Assembly (NCBI GenBank): GCA_001599915.1
Contig: BCIG01000007.1
Span: forward strand, 620,001-684,000
From: Symbiotaphrina buchneri
Lineage: Eukaryota; Ascomycota; Symbiotaphrinales; Symbiotaphrinaceae
Reading direction: 5' to 3'
DNA length: 64,000 bases
Part shown: piece after piece, positions 44,585 to 54,808 of the stretch
How positions within the stretch are numbered: position 1 is the stretch's first letter
How the letters are laid out: the number at the start of each line of letters is the position of its first letter
Translations under genes and position numbers: made by a program
The notes under the pieces: generated by a model
Databases searched by the model: none
The model's input: only the letters and a program-made list of their open reading frames with translations
Told to the model about the DNA's origin: nothing

Positions 44585-46330
44585 ATGACTCATCCCGGGC
44601 ATCCAACTCCTGAGAAGCCCAGCAATGCTCCCCCACTCGGGTTCGACTATGTCCAAGCGGCTTCGTACCAGGAAAAGCGTCATTGGCGCGTGGCTAAAAC
44701 TGGACATATCGCAGATGTGTCAAAGGTCATATATCGTCGCTGGCCTGTGGCAGAAGGGGTGGCCCTTACGAAGGCAGAGGAATACAGTCAAAGAGAAGAG
44801 TGCGTTGGTTTGATCTGCTATGAGTTGTTGCAGTCCTCCACAAGGGTACGGGAGGGCCACTATTGTAGAGCTTCGTATGCTAACAGCGGATCCAGATTAC
44901 GAGCGTGTTCCCGTCCGAATTGAACTTGATTATAACAGACCTCGTGGGCTCCAACAGCAGTACGCCGCACTGGTCACCACGGAAGATGGTCGGCAACTAT
45001 TATTGCCGCTCGCACTCCAGTTGGTAGGTTGGAACAATATGCACAGGAAGATACAAAGGAAGTTTCGTGGATGGTTTGGCGACAGAATTCGAGGCAAAAC
45101 CGGAGTACGACGACTATATGTCACCCATATTGGACAAGTTCGCCAGCTCCCCGATCCTCGCCTGCATGGATGTCGTGTCTCTAATAGGGCTACAAAATTT
45201 CCATCATAAGGAGAACTGGGCCCCGCGGCGTTACGCCGATATCTGGTACTTCCATCCTGATCTTAAGCTGTCAAGGAGTTCAGGTAGCCGGCAAAAGGTG
45301 TCTTGGGAACGATATAGTCTTTTGCACACTCTACTTGATCGTATTCTCGAATCTTGCCCCTCGGTCACTTGGAAGTCACCACCACGATGGGAACCTTTCG
45401 AACGAATTGCACTCGAAAACTTTGATTTCATTCCTCTTGAGACCGACCGCTCGGAGGATGGCACATATCTCATGTCCGAAACGACGGAAGAAGACCTAGC
45501 CGGAGAGTTCGGCGAGATACTGGAGGAAGTTGACGGGGGCGCTTTCAAGGAGCATGTGATCAGCTCCACTCGCGCTGTCCTGGTAGACGGAAGGCCTTCT
45601 TGCGAGATGTTGTCGTTGTGCAATCAAGTACCTGTAGAGGGCTACAGGTATTGCAAGTACCATATCGAGGCACTGATCAAGTTTGTCGAGAAAAACCGAT
45701 CCAAGTGGGGCAAGCAGCACCGAGAGGTGGGACTCCGGGGGAGCGAACTTGAATTCCAAGATAGACAACACCTTCAAAAGCTCAGATCTCTTTATTTTGA
45801 GACTCCGTCAACGACCTGGGTAATCGACTTCGAATTTGTTTCCCTGATCTCCAATTGGTCGGCAGTCCCCTTCAGTCTTTCGATAAGAACCATTACCGGG
45901 GAAGAAATAGTGGAAAGCTACGTGGATTACGCTGGAATGGACTTGAAAAGTATGCTTGAGATCGTGCGGCCTTGGCTGTCGAGACCAGATTCGAAGATAT
46001 CAGCTTGCATTTTTCTAGAGAGGGCTTTGCATGGCCTTCCGCAAACATTATGGCAATTCAACCCATGGGTTGAGCATCTCGGCACTACGGAACCGTATTC
46101 TCGAGCTGGGATATGATCCAACAACACATACGATTCTGTCCTGGTCCACAAGTTCAATCAACGAACGCTGTTTCGAGAGGATTCTCCATGGAGCCGACGA
46201 TAGTGTATTGTCAAAGAAGACTTGGTCGACTCAACAGATCCCGTTACTCCAAATATGCAAGAGAATGCACCCCGCGGACTTTCCATCAGCGTCACTGAAA
46301 ATTGTTCATATGGCGCTCTGCCCTGACTGA
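44585..46330 (+). CDS. DEDD exonuclease-like protein, gene model uncertain (possible pseudogene)
   Basis: The main open frame (about 45050-45950) ends its N-terminal region with a Cys/His group (CEMLSLCNQVPVEGYRYCKYH) and enters a ribonuclease-H-fold exonuclease domain at TTWVIDFEFVSL, where D-F-E is the first acidic motif. The domain continues after a frame change near 45950-46035, in another frame, as STHGLSISALRNRILELGYD and LSWSTSSINERCF, ending at TGA 46328-46330. The upstream part (MTHPGHPTPEKPSNAPPLGF, 44585) is in a third frame. A GTATGC donor at 45950 with an acceptor at 46022 would restore the frame, but the coding appearance of the skipped bases also allows a true frameshift. Function: possibly 3'-5' exonuclease; many fungal copies have no known role. 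Confidence 0.5.
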
Positions 46331-46912
46331 GATGCTGAATACCACTTGGCTACTGAGGAACTGAGGATACGAAGGCGCTATGTGAGATAATTTCGCATAT
46401 GGTCAACGCTTGATGGGGTAACGCATGGGAAAGATAGCATGACATTCCAGGGGTTTCTTTCATTGTTGCTGCAATCAGTAGTTGCAAAGCTCTTTACTAG
46501 TCCTTCATGAAATTTACCCGTAATTATACCTTATTGGCGAGGTTGGCTCGAACAGCGAGACATGACTTAATAGTTAGCTATAGTTGAAGCTGAACAATTT
46601 CAACTGTCGACACGTATCTCAGTCCAAGGGCGATTTTGGTTATCCAGTCCCCCTTCTTTTTATGACCACCAATTCCGTGAGCCGCCCCCCCATATTGCCA
46701 ACGGATCACAGAGAGCCCGAGCTGTTGGTGACAGACTTAACCGGCGACGAAAGTACGTGGTATAGCCGGGACTCAGTGATTAGTCTGCATGGTTCCACCA
46801 GGATCGCCCTTTCTTTTGTATGAGCGGGCTTGCAGTTACCAAAAACGGGGGCGTGCCATTATTGATTAGCGTTCAAGTATGCAATTAGCGGAATTCACTG
46901 CAGATTACATAC
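46331..46912. other. intergenic region
   Basis: No gene supported. A 50-codon frame from an ATG at about 46662 has no recognisable pattern. Confidence 0.4.
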
Positions 46913-47002
46913 GGGCGCTTGGTCTAGGGGTATGATTTTCGCTTCGCATCAAATTTATATGCAACCTGTGAAAGGTCGTGGGTTCAATTCCCACAGCGTC
47001 CA
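46913..47002 (+). tRNA. tRNA-Ala (anticodon CGC) with an intron
   Basis: A full cloverleaf can be drawn. The acceptor stem GGGCGCT pairs with AGCGTCC and includes G3-U70, the alanine identity pair. The D-arm reads GGTCTAGGGGTATGA. The anticodon stem TTCGC pairs with GTGAA; the loop holds CGC at 46945-46947. The T-arm CGTGG-GTTCAAT-TCCCACAG includes the B-box GGTTCAATTCC. Between position 37 (A, 46948) and the 3' side of the loop is an 18-base intron, about 46949-46966, at the canonical site. The discriminator is A at 47002. CCA is not encoded. Confidence 0.9.
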
Positions 47003-47008
47003 TGTTTC

Positions 47009-47028
47009 TTTTTATTTCTAATTTTTTT
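47009..47028 (+). terminator. RNA polymerase III terminator of the tRNA
   Basis: Runs of five T (47009-47013) and seven T (47022-47028) directly follow the tRNA-Ala gene, as expected for polymerase III. Confidence 0.8.
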
Positions 47029-47434
47029 CCCGCCCGGTCTTCATCTCCAGTGATCAATTATGTACCATATTTTTGCTTCATAGTGTCATTAATGGCAGAG
47101 TGGACACAAATTTGCAGTGTGCTTGCGCAGGGGATGGCTTGGGATTAAGGTATGCCAAGCATGCGGCTCGGCGGATAGGCGGTCAACTCGGAATTGATGG
47201 TTGATCGCAGGATCCATAAATAAACTTTGTCCCTAAAGCTTACTTTTAGGTACGAGTACATGCACCCTAGCAATGTTACGGTAGTTACCTCCCCAATGCT
47301 CAGCTTGAAGTACACCTGGATACGGAGATCTCGACAATTGAGAGCAACGCCAGCAGTATGGGATATGCTCATGATACTTCGCTGGTCGGGTTAAACGCTC
47401 CTCTCCTGCAAGGCCGTGCCGCACAAGCTTGATC
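47029..47434. other. intergenic region, promoter of the DEAH helicase
   Basis: Nothing specific could be supported. Confidence 0.4.
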
Positions 47435-50400
47435 ATGAAAATATTCCTTCGGGGATCTCCTCAGCCGAATCATGCTCCGCGAAGAATATCCCGGAGGGCT
47501 TCGCAAATCGACAAAGGGAGAACTTCAGATCTGAAATTGTACTCTTCTAGTGCTGCAGCAGTCAAGGGGATCTCGAGTTGCACATGGAACCGGGCGCGTC
47601 AGGCAGTGCCGAACTCTCGTGGGTTACACTCACTGCGGTTCCTTGCTGTCCACGGATACAACGCCCGCAATTACACGGCATGTGCTGCTCTGAAGACGCA
47701 TGAATTTAATTCAGGGATCTCTGAGGTCGAGTCCTCACCAACAGATCTCCCTGGCCCGGAGGCATTCGTTGCCGACTTACTTGGTCCGGAAACGCTGCGT
47801 GGCTTGCATGACCAAAATTACATAACGAGTAACTATGAACTGCCAAGCGCGACGGAATTTCCTGCTCTAGAAATCCGATTAGAGGATCCGAAGAGCACTG
47901 TCAACCGTATCAGTCAATGTCTAGGAGTTGGCGGCATAATCATTGATTCCAAGTATTCAACCCGTCGTGACATTTTCCGATATGAACTTGTCTGTACAGT
48001 GGCCAACAAGGCTGAGATCACCGCTGTTGGGGAGAGTCGTTCAAGGGTAAGAGATCCCAGGATTTGCTCAAATCCACGGCATCGCTCGGGGTCATGTTAT
48101 TAATCATACAGTCGTCTATATCATGAGACTGATTTTCTTTTCTCGTGACCCTATACATCGTCTTTATACAAAATGGTACTGGTTTCCTGACCTTTTGCAG
48201 AAGAAAGCGGCAGAGCAAGCGGCGTATCTACATTTTCTCTCGCAGCTGCACACGACGGGGCTCCTGAGAGACCTTTTCCCTGTTCAGGGAACCAGCCTCA
48301 ACGACGAGACGTCGGTCAGAGCTCCAGATGCTCAAACAGATCTTTATTACTTTGCTGCAAGTAAAGGCCTAATCCCGGAGATTACACACGATGTCTTGAA
48401 GCAAGGAGAGCAACACCTAATACAGGTCACTGTCGAGCTTCCTGAAGAAGGGCTCCGAGTCTCGGCAACAGGACGCAGGCTATACCTTGCAGAAGAGGCC
48501 GCTTGCTCAGACTTCCTTGTAAAATTGAAACACCATTGTTCTGAGAAAGGGGCTCACGGCAAGAAGCTTAATCCTTGTGTCCTCACCTCAAAGGCGAATG
48601 TTCGAAATTTCATCCAGTTCTATAAAATGTTGAGAGCCGAGTCGGACTTCAGTGTCACAACAGACTCAGAGCCATGTCTGGGAATAGCTGGTGTGGTCCC
48701 TTTTCAGGCTCAATTCTTTCTCGACGGCGTGCCGTTACTTACTCCCGTAATAATGGAGAGCAAACGGAAAGCGGAGACAATTGCCTTTTTACTTGGTGCA
48801 ATGGAATTGAAACGGCTCGAACCGGAGCTCTATTCGGATTTTGTCCAATATCTTGAGTCCGCCCAGGGAAGCAGTCCAGGCAGGCTTCCTAGCGTGGCGT
48901 TGACTCCAGACGATGATTGCTTGCTTATCATGCGCGACCAGCTGTTGGAAGCTCGCAGGCTTGGTCTCCCAGATTTCGAACAAGGCTTGGTATCACATGA
49001 TCATGCAGAGACAGAGTCCAATCCCTCTGGAGCTCGTTCTTTGCCCCGCGACATCACTGCGTTGGAGAAGAGTAGAATCTTGAGAGAGCGACTTCTTCGA
49101 TCTCGCCATGCGCCCTCCCTGGAGTTAATCCGCAGACAACGTGCTAGTTTGCCCTTGTACAACTATAAAGCGGACCTGCTGAAAATGATCCAGAGCCACC
49201 AGTACTCAATCGTAAAGGGGGCTACTGGGAGTGGGAAGACGACGCAGCTGCCGCAAATGCTTCTCGATGATGCGATTGAGAATGGACAAGGAGCGTACTG
49301 CAATATTATCTGTACACAACCTCGACGCATCGCTGCCACGTCTATAGCCCGTAGGGTTGCGGCAGAACGGGGTGAGCGAGTGGGACAGTCAATTGGCTAT
49401 CATGTCCGTTTTCAGAATAAGCTGCCTCAACCGGGCGGCAGCATCACATATTGTACTTCTGGCATTCTCCTTCAGCAACTAAAAGCTCCTAGTGGGGGGT
49501 TCCTGGACAACGTATCTCATGTGTTCATTGACGAAGTTCATGAAAGGGATATCACTAGCGACTTCTTGCTCGTTGTCCTCAAGAGGGCTATATCAGAAAG
49601 GCTCCAGTCTGGTCAAAATACTCCCAAAGTAATACTTATGAGTGCTACAGTACCCTTGCAGCTTATCGCAACATACTTTTCGCACACACTGCAGGATGGC
49701 TCCCGCGTGGATTGTCCGGTCTTGACCGTTCCAGGGCGGACCTTTCCAGTGAAAGAAAATTATATCAACTCCATAATAGCAGACTTAGTCAAGGGTCCTC
49801 GTGCAAGGGGATTCATTTATTCGGACCACATTGGTGGGCGATATCTACAGAGTGAGAAAAGAAAAATCGAGAAAATGAAACTCCAGTCTGCGGACACCTT
49901 TCCTATCACTCCCAATTTAACAGTGTCGGCAGAGGGGCCACTATCGACAACAGACCGCGGACGCAATGAATCGAAAGAGCCAGGGGAATCACTAACACCT
50001 GTAAACCTGATAGCGGCTGTTTGCGCCCATATCACCAAGCATAGCCGCGATGGTGCAATCCTAGTATTTCTTCCTGGCATGGAGGAAATCCTGAACGTGA
50101 AAAAAGCTTTGCTGCAAAAGCATCCGCTGTCTGTGGATTTCAATGATGAACGAAGGTTCAAAATATATGTTCTTCATTCTTTAACACCGTACACGCAGAA
50201 CGAGGTCTTCGAATCCATACCTGGGACCCGCAAAATAATACTGAGTACTAATATTTGTGAGACGGGTCTCACTATCCCTGAGGTTTCATTTGTGGTGGAC
50301 TCAGGAAAGACAAGACAAAGACAGTATGACTCGGATCGACAGACTAGCCAGCTAGTTTGCACATGGATCTCGAAATCTCAGTATAAACAAAGAGCTGGAA

Positions 50401-51734
50401 GGGCAGGCAGGGTTAGAGACGGGGAATACTATGCTCTATTCAGTGAAGAGCGTCGTGACTCTTTCCGATCAGTTGAGGTTCCGGAGATGCTTCGCTCAGA
50501 CCTCCAAGAAGTGTGCCTTGACATTGCCTCTCGAGATCTCCGGCTTTCAATATCCGAGTTTTTGTCCCAGGCAATTGAGCCCCCTGCGCCAAAAGCAGTC
50601 ACGACTTCTGTTAGCCGCTTGAAATCTCTCCGAGCTCTCACATCCGACGAGAAGATCACTCCATTAGGGCAAGTACTCGCGTCAATGTAAGTGCTCTTGA
50701 GCATGTTCTGGTCCCAGTCTCTGACGTGAACCTTGTGTGTCTTACTTACCTTTTCAACTAGACCGGTGCACCCATCATTGGGGAAAATGATCATTTTGGG
50801 GATAATATTTCGTTGCCTAGATCCTATGTTGATCATTGGCTCTCTACTCCCAGAGAAAGGCATATTCCTCGCTCCTCCCGATCAACGGAAGGAAGCCAAG
50901 AGAGCACATTCCACCTTCCTGGAAGGCAGTGGCAGTGACCATATTGCGATGCTGAACGCCTTTCGGACTCTAAGAGCCTTGCAGCACAAGCACGGCCTGG
51001 AAGCTGCCCGAGATTTCGCGCAGAAAAAATTCATCCATCCGGCTCTCTATAGAGATCTGCATGCGACTACTGAGCAGATCTACAGGCTTCTGGTCGATTC
51101 TTCATTAGTCCCAGACGCGCCTGCCAGTCAACGTCTGGACCCGCAGCTTGGCGATCCTGACCTGAATCGAAACTCTCACAGTGTGCCGCTGGTGAAGGCT
51201 TTGACGTTTGCCGGGATGTATCCTAACCTTGCAATCAACAGCACGGGAAGTTCTAGATTTTCTACAGTGTCCGAAGAGACCGCAATTATTCATCACTCGT
51301 CGGTCAACTATGTGAAGCTAGTGGGCAGACAGAGGTATCCCACTGGGACTTTAATGACTTATAGCCTTATGACCTCAGCTCAGGACAACAAGACTGTTTT
51401 TCTTCGTGAAACATCTCTTACAACAGCTTTAATGGCTGTTCTTTTCGGTGGTTATTTAGAAAAGACTCCAGAAGGTCTAAAAATGGACAATTGGTTGTCC
51501 CTCATCATTGATAAAGGGGATCACACGGCGAAGTTGATACTGGAATATCGAAAAGCGCTCGATAGATTATTGTCATACAGCTTCCACGACCTATCACCTT
51601 CCCGTCGCCGCAATGCTCAGGGCTACCTAGCAGACGATCCGGCGAGAGAGAGTTTTGCGGAGGGCTTAAAGCAGATCCTTGACAGGGACGTGAAACTCTC
51701 AGATGCTGTAGCCAGCCGTGGATGGAAGGGATGA
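47435..51734 (+). CDS. DEAH-box RNA helicase with dsRBD-like N-terminus (DHX29/30/36/57 group)
   Basis: ATP-dependent RNA helicase. Exons 47435-48046, 48201-50686 and 50762-51734 give 1356 residues; the first ATG of the frame is 47435. Motifs: GATGSGKTT (about residue 542), TQPRR, DEVHERD (about 648), SAT (about 684), STNICETGLTIPEV and QRAGRAGR (about 934). Then come the helicase-associated and OB-fold segments (LGKMIILGIIFRCLDPMLII, NYVKLVGRQRYPTGTLMTYS). The region before the helicase core contains a KKAAEQAAYLHFLSQLH helix that ends a double-stranded-RNA-binding-like fold, with a second similar piece near residues 300-350. The first 80 residues are basic with few acids and could be a mitochondrial presequence; this is inference. 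Exact orthology is not settled. Confidence 0.9.
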
Positions 51735-52354
51735 TCTTGTGCAATGCGGGATGTTCTCCCCTACGAACAGAGCAGCTAGGCATCTGATTACATGAAGAAA
51801 GCTTTATGTTGCATTTATATAGCCGAGGAGTGTAAGATATCGTACATATTTCTGCGAGAAATCGGTCATTATTTGTTCTTCCTTCGAAGGCCCTACTCTG
51901 CGATGTGGGTCGGATTTTGATGGGCCAATGTCTGTAGCTCGATCAATCTGATTGATGCGTCTATATAACCATTCCAAGATACACCAACGAGTACTCTAAT
52001 ATCAATAAAATCTCGACCCGATTCTAACAGAATTGACTCTTATTAAATAGACCGAACTGACTTGAAAAGGGGTAATCGAGGGCAACGGGAGCGTCATTGT
52101 CCGGGTATGTAAGCTGTGCCGCCGGTAGTTGTGGACACCATGCTCTATCATTTAAGCGAATCATGGGGACTGGACATCCCCGCCTCGACCGGGCAGGCAC
52201 GAGGAATGACACATGCAGCTCCTCCCGGCTCCGCAGTAACTGGCACGAAACCCTAGATCTTCCATCTATCGGGCCAATAGAGCATTCGCAGACAATCCGT
52301 GGCCTCAAGTCTTGGTCAGTACTTCTGATAAGCTAGCTGGCCTGCGCAAAGAAG
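51735..52354. other. intergenic region
   Basis: 3' flank of the helicase and promoter of the F-box gene. No other feature supported. Confidence 0.4.
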
Positions 52355-53704
52355 ATGGCGGGCCCGGCGGGCGATGCTATTCCCGTAACATTATTGGATC
52401 TCCTATCAAATTATCTGATACTCGCACAAACTGCTCAATACCTCTCAATCTATTCAACGCTAAGGCTTGCAGCCACTTCCAAATCATTTCGTGCTTTTGT
52501 TTTTGGCACTCCCCAGTTTTTCCGCCATTTGGATCTTTCAGCTGTCAAATCCGCTGCTAAAGCATTCCCGCCCATTGATGCTGGCGGCGAGGTTTGGCAT
52601 TTCGAGTAATTAGATGGAGCCATCACCGAAGATGATTTTTACTCTGGGCCTCTGAGAGGAATATTTGCCCAGCTGTCCCGAAGAAATATCTTACAAGATG
52701 TGCAGACACTTGTTTTGGATGGCCTCTCAGTTCCAGCGGATCTGGTGCGAGAGATCATGCTCGAAAACCGGTTCAATGTGAAAATCCTGTCGATTAGAGA
52801 GGCAAAGAACCTCAATGAGAGAAAACTGATGCAAGTGTTGAGGTATGCCTGCCGGCCTACCAGAGAAGACGGGACTCCTAGATTGAAAGGGCTTTATGTC
52901 TTCGGTCCAAAGTTTCAGGAAGCGGACTCCGATCAAGACGGTACAACCATGCCAGATATTCACAAACATCAGAGCTCCTCCCGGCTATCTACAAGTGCCC
53001 ATATAAGTTTTCAATGGAACCATCGATCTCAATGTGCGCTGAAGTCTTCTATTGGGAGATGGTACGGTACTGGAAAGGTAATCTTGCGGCAACCCATACC
53101 CGAATGGGCCGACACTATTCAGTATTGCCAGGGCATGATTGCTTTCGACGCGGTGCTCTGCAGGGGTCCTAGGCATAACTACATGGCCGCTGGCCATTCG
53201 AATAGCGACACCGTAAGGCAGTCGGCGAATGCCGCATATCTGCCTCCAGCAGTTGCGACAATCTCACTTGGCAACACTGGCTGTGAGAAATGTCAATCTA
53301 TACCCGAAGGTCCCGCCGTTTTCGGAGATTCCAACGCCGACTGGCTCCCTTTATATGCTCCGCCTCCCTTGCAATCCTCCACAGTGCTAGCAGCCCAGCG
53401 GCCACCAAATCATTCAAGAGAAATGCCATCCAAACTATTCGCACGGTGTAATGATTGTGTTGCTGAAAGATGGTGCGAACGCAAACAGTGCCATCGGTTT
53501 TGGTGTGAGGATTGCTATGCATTTCCGCGTGCGGACCAGGAGCAGATTGGAGGCGCCGCGGAAACGCTTGGGATTATCAACAGTGAGGTCACGGGTCAGG
53601 AGGAGCCTAGGTCGAAGGTATATCTTGGTCTTTGTGTACACCACTGCCTTATGAGCGAGATCATGGAGTTACTAGACCTCGAGTCTAGGCGTATATGGGA
53701 CTGA
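52355..53704 (+). pseudogene. F-box protein gene interrupted by one in-frame stop
   Basis: One frame runs from ATG 52355 to TGA 53702-53704 with a single stop, TAA at 52607-52609. Before it: 84 residues with an F-box-like helix set (TAQYLSIYSTLRLAATSKSF). After it, in the same frame: LDGAITEDDFYSGPLRGIFA, TLVLDGLSVPADLVREIML, YCQGMIAFDAVLCRGPRHNY and a C-terminal zinc-like cluster (CNDCVAERWCERKQC). These are the regular blocks of a fungal F-box family, and protein-like sequence continues across the stop without a gap. No splice signals allow skipping it. TAA would arise from CAA by one C-to-T change. Either a fresh pseudogene, a natural variant, a read-through case or a sequence error. F-box proteins select targets for SCF ubiquitin ligase. 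Confidence 0.75.
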
Positions 53705-54808
53705 ATCACCATCTCAACTCATGTACCTTGATCTCGTGTGGGCTCCGATACCTCAAGACAGATGCTTGGGGACAATGAAATGAAGCGGTTCGGCTGACGT
53801 TCGGCGTTTCCATAGATCGGTCTTGAAAGCACCCGTTTCTGCTGGGAGTGCGGACGAACCTGCTTTTCTTGCGCCGAGGCGACGAGACGGGTATGCAAAT
53901 ACTGTTCCGGTAGCTATTGTTTGGAGCACAACGAAGGCTCGACCGAAGCCTGGGTAAAGCCTCACCCTCCAGTCTTCAACATGCATTAGCTTACATCGAT
54001 CAGTGTGATTGGTGTTCGAGAAGTGGCCGCCGCACCAGAGAGTTGTATTGATGGTTATGAACCCACAAATCGCTCCGCTCTCTTCATTGCAGGTGGTCTC
54101 CACTGCGGCGTTGGTCGAAATCCGGGTTGTAGTTACTTGGGCTATGTTATAATCCCGCATCTGCTTGCGTTGGATTGCAGTAGGGAAGATCGTTCTGTGG
54201 GCCGGAAATATTCAGGGAGTGGGCCAAGCAGAACGATCAAAAGAGGCGAGGAGGGTAGAGGTTGGTCCAGAGCGACTGATCCCGAATAGAGGGCAAGATC
54301 CATATGGACCTTACTGCGCACATGGCCGCTTTGATATACCTAGGAGATTGCTGGAATTGCAGAAACGTCTATAGTCTCCTTTGAGCTCGCGGTCTGTAAC
54401 AGAAAGAGGTCCATTCAATTAGGGGCACATGCATTGCGTGGCTGAGGACTGACCAAGGATTGGCACTCGCAGGAAACGCTGCTGGTTGGCGGTTTCTATC
54501 TCTAATCTCATGTTCCATAATGTCGTATCCTATGGCATCAGGTCTCTTCCGCGGGTTTGAAGGTCAGGGGCTCAGGGGACCTCGGCCCTAAGCGGCTATG
54601 CGGGCTCTAGGCTGATTACAAAGCGGAAGGCGCTTATCGGCTATCGATAAGCAATGACGGAGGCTTCCAGAACTCGACGCGTTCGCCGCAGTCGAGCACG
54701 AGCTACAAAGTATCCATAAACCTTTAGATGGTCCAGGTCGAGGATGCCGAAGTCTCTCCCCAACCGTTATTCCTGTTATTTCTCTACAGTATCACTTCTT
54801 TGTGCTAG
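53705..54808. other. 1.1-kb intergenic region, promoter of the UFD1-like gene
   Basis: Open frames on both strands up to 135 codons show no protein-like pattern. The only marked element is the inverted repeat listed next. Confidence 0.4.
54632..54652. promoter_or_regulatory. inverted GATA palindrome
   Basis: GCTTATCG and CGATAAGC are perfect 8-base inverted arms around a 5-base spacer (54640-54644), 157 bases before the UFD1-like start codon. Each arm contains a GATA-factor core (TTATC/GATAA). Paired GATA sites are typical targets of fungal nitrogen regulators such as AreA; binding here is a guess. Confidence 0.4.

Noticed and set aside
46584-46823. small secreted or regulatory protein next to the tRNA
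   Set aside because: No signal peptide, no conserved-looking pattern, poor start context.
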